DNA from: Pelomyxa schiedti
Lineage: Eukaryota > Evosea > Pelobiontida > Pelomyxidae
NCBI GenBank assembly: GCA_020536535.1
Contig: JAHLWZ010000123.1
Span: 66,273 to 130,272, forward strand
DNA length: 64,000 bases
Reading direction: 5' to 3'
Shown: piece by piece, positions 25,155-36,517 of the stretch
Numbering within the stretch: the first letter of the stretch is position 1
Layout of the letters: every line of letters begins with the position of its first letter
The notes under the pieces: model-generated
Databases searched by the model: none
What the model was told of the DNA's origin: nothing
What the model saw: only the letters and a program-made list of their open reading frames with translations
Translations under genes and position numbers: made by a program

Positions 25155-28100
25155 ATGAAGAAGGGGTCTGCAAGATCTACGGCGTTGTCGGCAGATCTTG
25201 GGGCAAAGGCTGAGGAGGTTGTGGTGTGCCGGTGTTTCTGGTTTAAGATCGACAAGGAGTCGTTGTCGTCGGCACAATCACAAGCGGCATCAGCTCATCC
25301 TGATGTCAAAGTATTGACTGTTCGCGATTTCACAAAGGTTTCTCCAAGTTTTTTTTTGTTTGTTTCTCCCGAGAAGTGACTGTACGCTCAGGCTGATGTC
25401 ATTGTGAGGGGGCAAGGAAAGATACCTGCTTTCATGAGCACACGAGTTTCTACAACTTGTACTGCGTCAGACCTGAGCTCGTTTTTATCACAATTTGTGA
25501 AAGAAAAACAGCAGGAGAAGCTACGAAGGCAGCAGGAACTAGCTGCAAAGCAGGCATCTGCAAAAGGCACCGCTATTGTGCCTCCTGAGGTGGTTGTACT
25601 GTCTGAGTCTACGGGCCCGACACCACCTCCATCTCCAACGGTAAATATGTTGCTGCCAGATAAAGCTGTGTGTGGTGACTCCGCTAAAAGCTTAAACTGT
25701 TGTATGATAGCAATTTTTGGAAGCCACTTCAATGTGTCAGAGAGCTCTGGCATTATTATACGGTTTGGTGATAATGTGTTCCCAACCAGAATTGAGGTTC
25801 ACTCGTCAACTTCAGTTGTGGCAACACTACCCCCTCTCGTGCATGTGCCTCCTGGGGATGTACAAGTGAGTGCTTCAAATGATGGTACAAAGATTCCCAG
25901 TTAGAATACAAATCATAACAAAAAAAAGGTGGCAAACATTTTGGAATTTCGTGCACCTTCACCTTTTACAGTCCCACAGTGGAGCGCGGTCTTTCAACTG
26001 CACAGGAGGAACAAAATTTGGAGGCTAAGTTGGCAACCCTCAGAAGGTCTTATGGTGATGTTATTTTGAGCTGAGAAGTCTAAACAAAGACTTAGGAGTA
26101 TCCAGCAACTTGAAGTAGCCATGGTCAATGTAAGAAATTTAGAGGCAGAAATAATTGGCAGTGTGAAAAAGCCTCTGTCCATTACGGGAAGACAACCTTT
26201 AATGATCACTCAACCCGAGGTAAAAAAGGAACGAAATTATCAGTATTTCTCACCTTCACAGCCTCAGGCTCCCATACCAACTTTCGCACCACAGATAGAG
26301 AGCAGAGTACTTCAACCAAAAGTTGATCGTGAGCTGAAGATTTTTATCTCTTCCACGTTCCGAGATATGGATGCAGAGAGAAATCTTATTGGTGAGGCTC
26401 GAAACCTTTTTATTTTTGAATAACAACCGACTTCCTTCAGTTAAGCAAGTCTTTCCCCGATTGAAACAGATATGCATGGAGCGCGATGTTTGTCTAACTT
26501 ATGTGGATCTACGTTGGGGATTAACTGGTATATTTTTGTATCTGTTTTTGGAATGCATCTCATAGTTATATAGGTACTGCCTCTGATAATGCCGCGACGC
26601 TATTATTGTGCCTCCGTGAATTGAGCCAGTGCAACGTTTTCGTGGGCATGTATGGAGAAAGGTAATCTACCCGTTGTAATCAAGTAAGTTAGTGATTAAT
26701 CATCCAGATATGGGTGGTGTCTTTCTGATGATTTCTATCGTAATCCGACGCAACAGGATGACCTTCTTAAGGTAAGAATTGATTCTAGGTTTTTCCTTCT
26801 TAGGTTTCTATTAACGATATTCAGCGGTCATTTGACGTGGCAGCAAAAGAATTCCCATGGGTGCAACAACTTGTGGACCGCAGTGTCACTGAACTTGAAT
26901 GGAGGATGGTAAATTGTCCTACTCTACAGTTTAGTTTTAATTGTTTGGCAGGTACTTGAGAGAAAAACTAAAGGGGATGTTGCTTCTTTCTTTTTCCTCA
27001 GGGACCCGTATTACATTCAATCTGACGTTCCTGGTATCGATTGAACCTACAGTGACTCGCGATCCTACAATTCACTTTTCTATGTAGAGTCTGAGAGATA
27101 TCTATACAAATCGGAGGGCCCAAGCCAAGAAAGCAAACTGTCTCAATTGAAAGTCACTGTAACTAAATCTGGACTTCCTTGTTCAGCTTATAACCGTCCT
27201 TCACATCTCGTGGACCTCATGTAGTGGACTTTTAGTCCCTATCTTCCTTACAATATTGTAAGGTATGAGCAACTCCAGGACTACTTGAATAAGCTGTACC
27301 CAGAGGGTTCTGTTTTGACACCATTAGAATGTGAAAGAGTTAGACATGGCTGGTACAGGTACTCATTTAAGTTCTTGTTGTTCGTTTGTCCACTAAGAAC
27401 TGAGCTAGTTCTACCCTTCGTCAAGTGTTTGTACCTCAAGATAAATATAATGCGGAGCTTGATTCCTTCGCATCCAGCAACACAGTGGTCGGGGTTTGCG
27501 CTGTAATTGGTTCCACGGGAATGGGAAAATCAGCGCTACTAGCGAATTGGATAGTGAGATACAACCGACATCACCCTGAATTTCCGTGCGTGATTCATCA
27601 CGTTGGAGCATCAGCTTCATCTACTTCTCATTGTCTGATGCTGAGGAGATGCTTAAATGTGTTGCCTATTACCTTTGCTGCCGTAACGCCTTAGTATTTT
27701 ATAGGATCTTCTCTCCCAACTTGGGGATACAACCGACTCTATTCCGAAGGATGATGAATATATGATAGCCAAATTGCCCCAAGTTATGCAGCAAATTGCC
27801 CAACGAAACAAGCGCTCCAAGATTATTTTGGTGCTAGAGGGCATAGATAAACTTGACGACACAGTAAGTCTGCGTAACCCATGCGCTACCAACGTATCTG
27901 CAGGATAATTCTTCAGACCTTCTCTGGCTTCCTAAAATTTTACCTCCCGAAATTCGTCTCATTGTATCGACAACTCCTTCTAGCCCTTCTGGGATGGAGG
28001 TATCTGTTTGCACATAAACGATTTTCTTACAGTATTGCTACAGTTGAAAAAAAGAGATGCAGTCATCGTTGAGCTTTTACCTCTTCCTGAAGATAGTAGG

Positions 28101-30499
28101 ACAACTGTAATCCGAGAATACTTACTCTTGCATGGAAAGAGATTGACAGATGCACAAGAGGTCAAATCCTGCTAATTTGGAGGCACGTTACAAACATATA
28201 AATGTAGGTATTGGTAAAGAAAGCAACCCAAACAGGAGTGCCCAGATATCTCATCACACTCCTCGATGATATATTACTTTGGGGTGACTTCGCTTCTCTT
28301 AATTCTCGTATAGTTCAAGATCTCAAGGTAGATTAGTTGGTTTTTATGTCGTTTTATTGAAAAGTTTCCAGGCAAGAAATGTATGTGAGCTATATCAGTT
28401 GCTTTTGAAGCGCTTGGAGGAAGATTATGATAAATCAGGCAAGGGCGTTGTCCGACATAGTACATCAATACTATGGGCTGCAAGATCTGGTATCACTATG
28501 GTAGAACTAGAAGAGCTATTAGCGGCAAGGGTAACGATCTCCTGCCAACATAAATTTGATGCAGTGACATTTTATTGTAGGGTATTGACAAACTCCAGTG
28601 GCTAAGTTTGTTTGCCGCACTGGATAGTTTGCTGATCAACTCTTCTGGGTACCTTAAATGGGCGAACCAGGTAATAGGACTTTTTCCCCAATGTTTCTGA
28701 CCTCATCCCGCAGCCAATTAAGGAGGCTGTAGCTGCATGCTTCTTGACTGAAGAGTCGGAGATAAATAGTATACATGCAACTCTCGCCGATTTCTTGATG
28801 AAGGTCGGCTATTTTGAAATTCTAATCGAGGTCACATCTTCAACAGCAAGAAGCGTACATCACAGAACGGAAGGCAACGGAAGGTGTCTGGCAACTATTT
28901 TGCGCAAAGCAGTGGGAAATTTTGGCCAATGTACTTTCTGATCTCCACATGTTTATGTGGATTTTCAAATCGAAAGAGAGATATATGCTTGTCAAGGTAA
29001 AATACTTCAATCAATAAGTAACCTGACTTCTTTTTCAGTACTGGGATGAAATTGAAAAAAATAGCACCATTTCAATGGTAGAAAGGTATCACGAGGCCTT
29101 GTCAGTACCTACAAAGTTTCCTGGTCCTCTCCTTTTCCCTCTTGCAACACCAACCAACCTTTGTTAGGGGATGTCATCACTGGGGACTTGTACTATAATG
29201 TTGGGACGTTTTTGGGTGATGCCTCTAAGTTTCAGCCCTCTTTGGATGTATTAAGCCGCGCACTGAGCTGGTATTCAAATAGCTCACAGAGTCTAGCTGT
29301 TGCCAAGGTCTCGAAGTATTGTAACACATCACTTCTGAGTTGTGTCTAGGTCCGATATAGCATGGGATGCGCAAAAATAACCATGGGACATTTCCAAGAT
29401 GCAGAACGCCTTCTTGTAAAAGCAGCTGACACGTATAAGGCTGAACAAGGCGAAGATAGCGAAGATGTTGCCCAGGTTATAAACCGGCTGGGCCATTTGT
29501 ATTTAAACATGAGCAAACTATCAGTTAAGACTTATACTGTTGTTACAACAATATGAACACCTTTCAAGGAAGCAGAACAATGTTTCGACAAAGCACTGAA
29601 AATTAGGAAAGAAAAGCTTGGAGGAAGCCATGTACGGTGTGCGCAGACAATCAGAAATCTCGCACATCTGTGCGAACGAAAGGGTACAATTTTACACCTG
29701 TGCTCTTGTCTCATTTACCTGCATTTAGGTCAGTATGAACAAGGCTATCAATACGCCCTTGAAGCAGTCCAATTAACCGAGAATTGGTTTGGACCTCACC
29801 ATGCGACACTTGCGTTTCCCCTTATTCGTCTTGGAGTGGTAAAAACACATGCTCCTTTTTCTTGAAACTCACCTGGAATAACAGTTGAGTCAAATCTTGG
29901 GCAAACGCCAAGAAGCTCAGGAAATTCTCGATCGGGCACTGGACATTTGCATCAAGCGTTGCGGAATGTTCCACCCATACACCGCTGAGGCGCACCACGG
30001 CATTGGAAGCCTGGCAGCAAGCAACGGCCAGTACGATACTGCAGCTCACCATCTTCAACAAAGCGTGGAGATAACAACAAAAACTGTTGGTGCATCACAT
30101 CCAGACACTTTGCGAGTAAAACACAGGTTGGCAATGGTACACATGGAAATGGATCCTTCCAAAGCAGGTGACTCTAACCAATGTTTTAGCCTAGCCTCTT
30201 AAATACCCAATAGAGGCGGAGCTCTTATCTGTCCTTGCTGAAAGGAAGCGTGTTCTGCCAGAGAATGATCCCAGAATTGCACAATCTCATAAGGCTCTCG
30301 TCACCTGCTTCCAACTCCAAAAGAAGTACAACACCCAAACTCTGTATCTGTTTTTTCATCTATCTCTAGGTACAAGGCCGCAATAGAACAAGGAGAGAAA
30401 GCAATTGCCGTTTTGCGTAACCACTATGGACCTGGACAGCCCGAGGAGAAGGGTGTCATAGAAAGGATCCAACAAATCAAACGCCTCGGAAATCTCTAA
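25155..30499 (+). CDS. NPHP3-like STAND protein: TIG-coiled coil-DUF4062-NACHT-TPR
   Basis: About 20 exons. In order: a basic N-terminus; an IPT/TIG Ig-like fold (IAIFGSHFNVSESSGIIIRF ... VHVPPGDVQVSASN); a short coiled coil; a DUF4062 domain (ELKIFISSTFRDMDAERN, VFPRLKQICMERD, YVDLRWGLT, GMYGERYGWCL); a NACHT/STAND ATPase with Walker A GSTGMGKSALL (near 27515) and Walker B KIILVLEGIDKLDD (near 27820); and C-terminal TPRs (29160-30480; e.g. FKEAEQCFDKALKIRKEKLG, AQEILDRALDICIKRCG). This matches nephrocystin-3 and related DUF4062-NACHT proteins, which act as scaffolds or nucleotide switches. The N-terminal TIG fold is not part of nephrocystin-3 as I know it. The start is the first ATG of the open exon. 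Confidence 0.8.
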
Positions 30500-30611
30500 A
30501 GCCAAAACCCACCAGCACAACTTCTAAGGGGAAAAAAATGTTTGGTTGGATGATCACACATTCCTGTTCTTGTACAAAAACAATTTTATTCCCAAATCCA
30601 GCACACAGGTT

Positions 30612-32990
30612 TCAGAGCTTGAATTTCTGAGCCAGGGTCTTGAGGAGATCCACACCAAGGCCACTGCAGACCGACGTCGACGAAGCTGTGGGGCTTCCTG
30701 ACTGAGGCAAGAACACAGCACACCCGCAGACGTGAGGAATCACCAGCAGGCCAACGCCGGAGCTTCCCATAATGGCCGGCACCTTCTGAGGCATGCTTAC
30801 CGGGCCCAACTCCTTCAGTGTGGACATTACCTTGTCGACTGCAGGAATCGCCGGACTGCTGCTGCTTTTGCTTGTAAGTGGGCACACACCATCGTTTGCT
30901 AGGGATGCGGCGTAGGCGGCGGCCTGCGGGCAAGTCATTTGTAGGCTGTTGGCCTGGAAGTAGAAGTCCATGGCCACGTTGACTGGGGAGCTTTCCGGGA
31001 AGTTGCCGTTGGCTTTCATGGCGTAGACGTGGGCCCACTCTTCGGCGCATGATGACTTGCTGTAGAGGTAGCTTGGGATGCTGTAGCCCACTCCGCTTCC
31101 CGCCATAGAAGCTGCTCTGTCAGATAGCGTGGCAGCGCACTGCCAGATAGGCTTTCCTCCACCTGTAATAAGTGCTGACACAGTAGCTGCTCCGGGCGGG
31201 CACCAGGCATTGCTAGCTTTTGCACCAAACTCGCTGCCGCTAGGACCTGTGTTTGAGACCCATCGTACCCATTCTTGCTCTCCGCAGCAGTCACAACAAA
31301 GTAAACTGAGCAAAGGCCAGGCACATGCCTGTAAAGGGAGAGAGCTCTGGGTCCCTTGTGAGAAAGTAAAGCCATCCACATTGCAGAATGCAATACCAAA
31401 ACCTTTGTGTGATTTGGATGCCTCCGCTGAAAATACTTGCCATAGCTCTTCACAAAACTGCGGGAAAGGTGGAAGGCTCTTTGGCCAGTTAGGACCACTA
31501 ACATCTTGGGGTGGTGTTGTAGCAGGAGGTGGTGATGATGAGGGGGCTGGGGTGGGTGTGTCTTGTACAACAGGTTTTGGCTTTAGTGCGGGATTGCGTA
31601 CTGCAGTTGGTTTTTCTACTGTTGCCGCGGGCTTTTCAGTTGGTGCTGGTTTGGCTGCAGGAGGTTGCTCTGCTGGTGTTGGCTTTTCAACTGGTGCGGT
31701 CTTCTCCACGGCTACAGTCTTCTCTGCTACTGGTTTCTCTGCCGGGGTGGGTTTCTCTGCTGGTGTAGCCTTATCTGCAGTCGAATTTGTAAGTCCAGGT
31801 CTCGGTCGCAAAACGGGTTTCTCAGTGGCTGCAGGTGTTGGCTTGTCAGTGGCGGCAGGAGTTGGCTTTTCGGCTGCCGGCTTGTCACCTGGAGGTGCAG
31901 GAGTAGCCCTATTCACTGCTGGGCGAAGTGGTGTTGCTCTGCCAGTTCCGGTGGGTGCAGCGCCAGTTGAGCTGCTTATAGGCCTGAGACCTGTAGTACC
32001 AGTAGTTCCCTCAGTAGCAGGAGCTGTTGGTGTTGACCTGCGTATGGGTGGTTTATCAGCTCCCGGCTGAGCAGGTTTTTCAGAAGCGGGCTTCTCACCT
32101 CCACCCGTTCCGACTCTTGCGGGCATTGGTGGCTTTTCACTTGATGCTGAAACTGGTTTCAAAGAACCAGGACCTGGAATTGGATTTGCATTGACAGCGG
32201 GCGGAGGGGGATTTGCACCCGGCTCAGTCTTTTTAAGGCCAGTTGCTCTCAAATGGACCTGAGCAGCGGCAGCAGCGGCAAGTTGTGCCTCAGGCCTGAC
32301 AACCTTCGGCGGGGCTGGAGTCGCTGCCTCCCCTGGCTGCTGTGCCGGTTGGGCTGGGTTCGTTGCTGCTGGTGCTGTTGTTGCTGCTGGTGTTGCCGCA
32401 ACTGCAACTGTCGGTTGCTGTGCCGGTTGAGCGGACACGGCGGTTTTCGCCGGTTGCTTCGCGGAAGAGGCCGCCGGCTTAGGAGGGATCATTTCTGCGA
32501 AGTTGGCGGGGAACCACCCGACGGCGCCGTTCAAGTCGCCCTGCCACCACCCGCTGGTGTCCTGCGTGATGACGTTGATGATGTCGCCGATCGAGAAGCT
32601 GAGCTCCTCGGCGCCCTCGGCTTGGTAGTTGTACGCGCCGCGGCATTGGCAGACGAACGCCGGCTCCGACGCTGGCGTGGCCGCCGGCTGGTCCTCCTCT
32701 ACTGCCGCGGCCGGGGCGGATTGTGGGACGACGGCCACGGGCTGGGGCTGAGGCTGCGGCTGAGGCTGAGCCTGGGGAGGAGGGGGCTCCTCGGCGATCA
32801 CTTCCACGAAGTTGTTTGGGAATTCGCCGGTGGCGCCGTTGCATTCGCCCTGCCACCAGCCGTTGGGGTTTTGCTCGAAGACGTTTACTATCTGGCCCTC
32901 TTGGAGTGAGAGTTCGGTGGCCTCGTTGGCGGCGTACGAGTACAACACGCGCACGTGGCAGATAACGGGGCGGGCACCTCGGCGTTGCAT
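30612..32990 (-). CDS. SH3-SH3-Pro/Ala-rich protein with degenerate glutaminase domain
   Basis: A single frame of 792 residues. Residues about 10-65 and 112-165 are SH3 domains (VLYSYAANEATELSLQEG...GWWQGECNGATGEFPNNFVEVI; GAYNYQAEGAEELSFSIGD...GWWQGDLNGAVGWFPANF). A linker of about 340 residues, very rich in Pro/Ala/Thr/Lys, follows. The C-terminal roughly 280 residues resemble the serine-dependent glutaminase fold: FGIAFCNVDGFTFSQGT, PSGSEF, VNVAMDFYFQANSLQMTC, YAASLANDGVCPLT and GSSGVGLLVIPHVCG align with glutaminase blocks. The catalytic Ser-x-x-Lys (QSCVKPL in GLS-type enzymes) is QACAWPL here, and the VNAGAI block reads CPPGAA. It is therefore probably an inactive homologue used as a binding module. 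The absence of introns is unusual for this window. Confidence 0.75.
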   Translation of the reverse strand: MQRRGARPVICHVRVLYSYAANEATELSLQEGQIVNVFEQNPNGWWQGECNGATGEFPNNFVEVIAEEPPPPQAQPQPQPQPQPVAVVPQSAPAAAVEEDQPAATPASEPAFVCQCRGAYNYQAEGAEELSFSIGDIINVITQDTSGWWQGDLNGAVGWFPANFAEMIPPKPAASSAKQPAKTAVSAQPAQQPTVAVAATPAATTAPAATNPAQPAQQPGEAATPAPPKVVRPEAQLAAAAAAQVHLRATGLKKTEPGANPPPPAVNANPIPGPGSLKPVSASSEKPPMPARVGTGGGEKPASEKPAQPGADKPPIRRSTPTAPATEGTTGTTGLRPISSSTGAAPTGTGRATPLRPAVNRATPAPPGDKPAAEKPTPAATDKPTPAATEKPVLRPRPGLTNSTADKATPAEKPTPAEKPVAEKTVAVEKTAPVEKPTPAEQPPAAKPAPTEKPAATVEKPTAVRNPALKPKPVVQDTPTPAPSSSPPPATTPPQDVSGPNWPKSLPPFPQFCEELWQVFSAEASKSHKGFGIAFCNVDGFTFSQGTQSSLPLQACAWPLLSLLCCDCCGEQEWVRWVSNTGPSGSEFGAKASNAWCPPGAATVSALITGGGKPIWQCAATLSDRAASMAGSGVGYSIPSYLYSKSSCAEEWAHVYAMKANGNFPESSPVNVAMDFYFQANSLQMTCPQAAAYAASLANDGVCPLTSKSSSSPAIPAVDKVMSTLKELGPVSMPQKVPAIMGSSGVGLLVIPHVCGCAVFLPQSGSPTASSTSVCSGLGVDLLKTLAQKFKL

Positions 32991-33369
32991 TCGTAATTGT
33001 GGGAGTTAGGCGGGGGGGTGTCGGGTGTTATTGTGTTGGGGACGGATTTGGTAGTAGCAGTCTAAATTTCGTGGCTGTGACGACGGGGTATTGGTGTCAC
33101 TTTGGAGGCGCGTTGATATTTCGCGGCGGCGTCGCAACGAGACGTACAGCCTCTTGGCGAAAAGTTTATTTTGCTTTTGTTTCTTCCTAAAAAAAGCTGC
33201 ACCTTGGAATCGAACTCTGAGATTGAGTCCCAACGAAACCCACCCCACAGCTTCATGCGGATTGCTCGGCGAGGTGCCAAGTTGTGACAGAGACAGCACT
33301 TACATGCAGGTAATTTTCTGCACCGGATCTGAAAAGGGGAAAAAGATAAAACATCAAAAATCGGAGGAA
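32991..33369. promoter_or_regulatory. Divergent intergenic region
   Basis: About 380 bases lie between the SH3/glutaminase-like gene (-) and WDR70 (+). It must hold both start regions. No clear motif or RNA gene is visible. Confidence 0.35.
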
Positions 33370-36279
33370 ATGGGGGACAGTGACGATGAAGCGGAAATGG
33401 TTGTTGTCCAAGCCACGTGTTTTTCTTTGTAGTTGTGTTTGCTTTGCGAGGTTCTTATTTACGTTTTTTCTTTCCCACAACAGCACTCGATGAGAAAGAC
33501 GGGGCAGTACCTCAGGACAGTGGGCACGAGGATACACCCGCGCAAAGCTACCAACGAGGAGACGTCAAACACAACCTCAATCACTACAACGTCCTCGTCA
33601 TCGTCAAGCACCGCAACCACCGAGACAACCTCCACGACATCATCTTCATCGTCGCCTACTTCGGAGGCGCCCATAACACTCACCCAAGCCGCATCGCAAG
33701 CGGTGTCAACAATGCCGGCGCCAATGTTGAAAAAACTGGGACTGGACCATGGTGAGGACGCGCCACAACTTGTGTTGGACGAGACTGAACTGGCCAAGTT
33801 CTTGCCCACGCAGTTTGGAAAACGCAAAGAAAAAGTTGACATGGCTGCTGAATTCAAGAATGTTGCAAGGCGACCCTCTGCTGCGGCGAAATCCTCTGCC
33901 CCAACGTCTACTGCATCAACTACAAGCAGTGCAAAGCCAGGAGCGGAGGGCATTCCAGCGGAATTTCTTATATCGAAGGAGGAGCAAATTAGATTCCACA
34001 CAGAGGTTGGCATGATGATCATATGGATTGAACTGATCCCGCACAGGAATTCAGAAGACTTTCGACGGCTTCAAGTACCACCTCAACATCCACACCCACT
34101 CCAGCTGAAGATGAAAATGCTTACTTTGATAATGTTACCCTCAACCACACACTTCCTGTCTCCCACGAGGTATGTCATTTTTCTTGATAGAGGGTGTCTT
34201 AGTACTTTTAGATTACATTGGGGGGTCACGAAAAAGCTGTGAGTGCCCTAGCACTTGATGCAGGTGGAGCCCGACTTCTCACTGGTGGACATGATTACAT
34301 GGTTTTAATGTGGGATTTTGCTGGTACGTTATGTCCTTTTTTTTAACAAAAACAAACCTATTGCTCTTATAGGTATGGATCAGAGGTTCAGATCTTTTCG
34401 ATCCATAGAACCAGCTGGAGGACATATTATTAACCAACTCAATTATTCCTCCAATGGAAAGCAGTGGGTGTGTGCCTCCGGAAGTGCTCAAGCGAAAATT
34501 TTTGATCGTGACGCTTTTCCTGTTGGTGAATTCGTGAAAGGTGATCAGTATCTATCGGATCTCAATAACACAAAGTACTCCAACATCCCATCATTTTTTT
34601 AGGTCCAGCCCTTCTACTTTTTTGTTATAACACAAAGATACAACCACATAATACACACTTGAACACCAACCAACTTTAGGGGCCATGTGGCTACCGTTAC
34701 CAACGCAATGTGGAATCCTGCCGACCCAGAAACTATGATGACATCTTCTCTTGATGGCACTGTGAGGTAATCTTTTTATGGTTTCTTTGGACACTGTGTT
34801 AAACCAGCACAGAATATGGAATGTCAAAGATATTAAGAAGCAAAAGATAGTGATTAAAGCCAAAGGAAAGGCATTAAGGACACGTCATGGAGTTTCGGCA
34901 TCCTGCTACTCAGTTGATGGACGACTCATATGCGGAGGTAGTAACTTTTTTTTTTGTCCCTATCCTGTCCTAATTGCGTAAAACAGCTGCCCAAGTGGAG
35001 GGTTCCATCCAAGTCTGGAGCAGTACTGGCCCTTACCATCGCCCCACTAGTGTTAGTTCTCCTTTTTGTTATTGTTATACTAATCATCCAAGATGGTGGA
35101 GCGTGCACACACTCCTGGAAGTGCAGTATCTTCTCTCGCATTTTCTCGTGATTCAAGAATGATTGTATCACGTTGTCTCGATGACACTTTGAAGTAATTA
35201 CCTCCTTTCAACATTTTTACGTAAAAGTCACTCGGAACATTTTATACCCTTGCAACCACTCATACTCATACACAAGCACTAACTCGAGAAAGGGTCTGGG
35301 ACTTGCGAAGCTTCAAAGCTCCTGTTAAAGAATTTGAAGGCCTACAAAATTTCTTCCCTCACACTGATGTAATATTTTCTCCTAACGATGAATACATTCT
35401 GACAGGTTTGGTTTGCCTTCCTTTTCCTCCTTTTGAAATATTCCCTAGGAACAAGTATAAGAAAAGGAGAGGGAGCAAGCAAGTTGGTAGTCATAAGAAA
35501 GTCCAATCTGGAAATTGTTTCACAGCTTGACCAACCAGACGCTAGTGTTATCCGATTACTGTGGCATCCAAAGATAAACCAGGTTTTTCTTTCTTTTTAT
35601 TGAAATGCTCAGCTAACTTTGTTTTAGCTCATAATGGGCCTGTCAAGTGGCCAAGTAAAAGTATTCTTTGACCCAAAGAGGAGCGAAAAAGGTGCAATAA
35701 TGAGCTTGAGCAAGGGGAAAGCAAAAGCAGACTTGGAGAGTGCGTTGAATCAATACCCACACAGTGAGATTGTTCTACCTGACGAAGATGATGTATATGA
35801 TATTCCATCACGCAAACGAGAACGCGATCAGGTTAAACTCTTTTGGGGTTGTTTTTGATTAACTGAGTCCCTTTTGTAGCCACGTCGTGATCCGGTTCGA
35901 TCCAGGAAACCTGATCTACCAGTTGGAGAGCCTGGAGTGAATGGAACTCTCCGCTCTAGTTTGACGCAACACCTTCTGAAAAATCTTGTCGTGGACCAAA
36001 CAAGAAGTATATTTCTTGCATCCCGCGGTTATGTACAACTAACGCACTCCAAGATGAAGACCCAAGAGAAGCCATTCTTAAACATGCACAAACAGCCGAA
36101 AGTATGCCCTTACAACGATTTTCCATCACATGCATTTCCTTTTTAACGTCACTGTTCCTCCCACAACAGATAAACCATTCTTCTTTGCCGGCTACGCCAA
36201 AACACAACCCAATCCAGTACTGGCACCCCCAGACCCCGAACCAGAGGAACCTGAAGAAAAGAAGTCCCGGCTGTTCTAG
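33370..36279 (+). CDS. WDR70 / GAD-1-like WD-repeat protein
   Basis: At least ten exons. The acidic start MGDSDDEAEM is followed by a Ser/Thr-rich region. The WD40 blocks match WDR70 closely: VSALALDAGGARLLTGGHDY, MWDFAGMDQRFRSFRSIEP, SGSAQAKIFDRDAFPV, EFVKGDQYLSDLNNTK, WNPADPETMMTSSLDGTVR, IWNVKDIKKQK, SPNDEYILTG, WHPKINQIM and GLSSGQVKVFFDPKRSEKGA. The C-terminus has the family's Arg/Pro-rich linker, a DPREAIL-like block, AGYAKTQP and an acidic end (EPEEPEEKKSRLF). WDR70 is a conserved nuclear WD protein linked to histone H2B ubiquitination and DNA repair. The first intron after residue about 13 is approximate. Confidence 0.88.
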
Positions 36280-36517
36280 TTCTCCAAGCCCTTATCCCTC
36301 ACCCCTCACTGCAATTGCATCACAACCAACTTGGAGCCCTAGTGCAACACACGAAATCTTTTGTAGATTGGCCCGCACCTTTGAGGTCGGGGTTCTTTCC
36401 CCGCACATCACAGATACGCGCAGGGCATTGGTGCCAATCATCACACCCCGAAATACACCGGAAATAAGCAACCAACTTTAATTTTCACCACAAAACCAAA
36501 AAAATCAAAGATCCGAG

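Noticed and set aside
31129-32070. Long plus-strand frame of Gly/Val/Phe-rich sequence
   Set aside because: It is antisense to the Pro/Ala/Lys-rich linker of the SH3 protein; the repeat composition keeps the opposite strand open.
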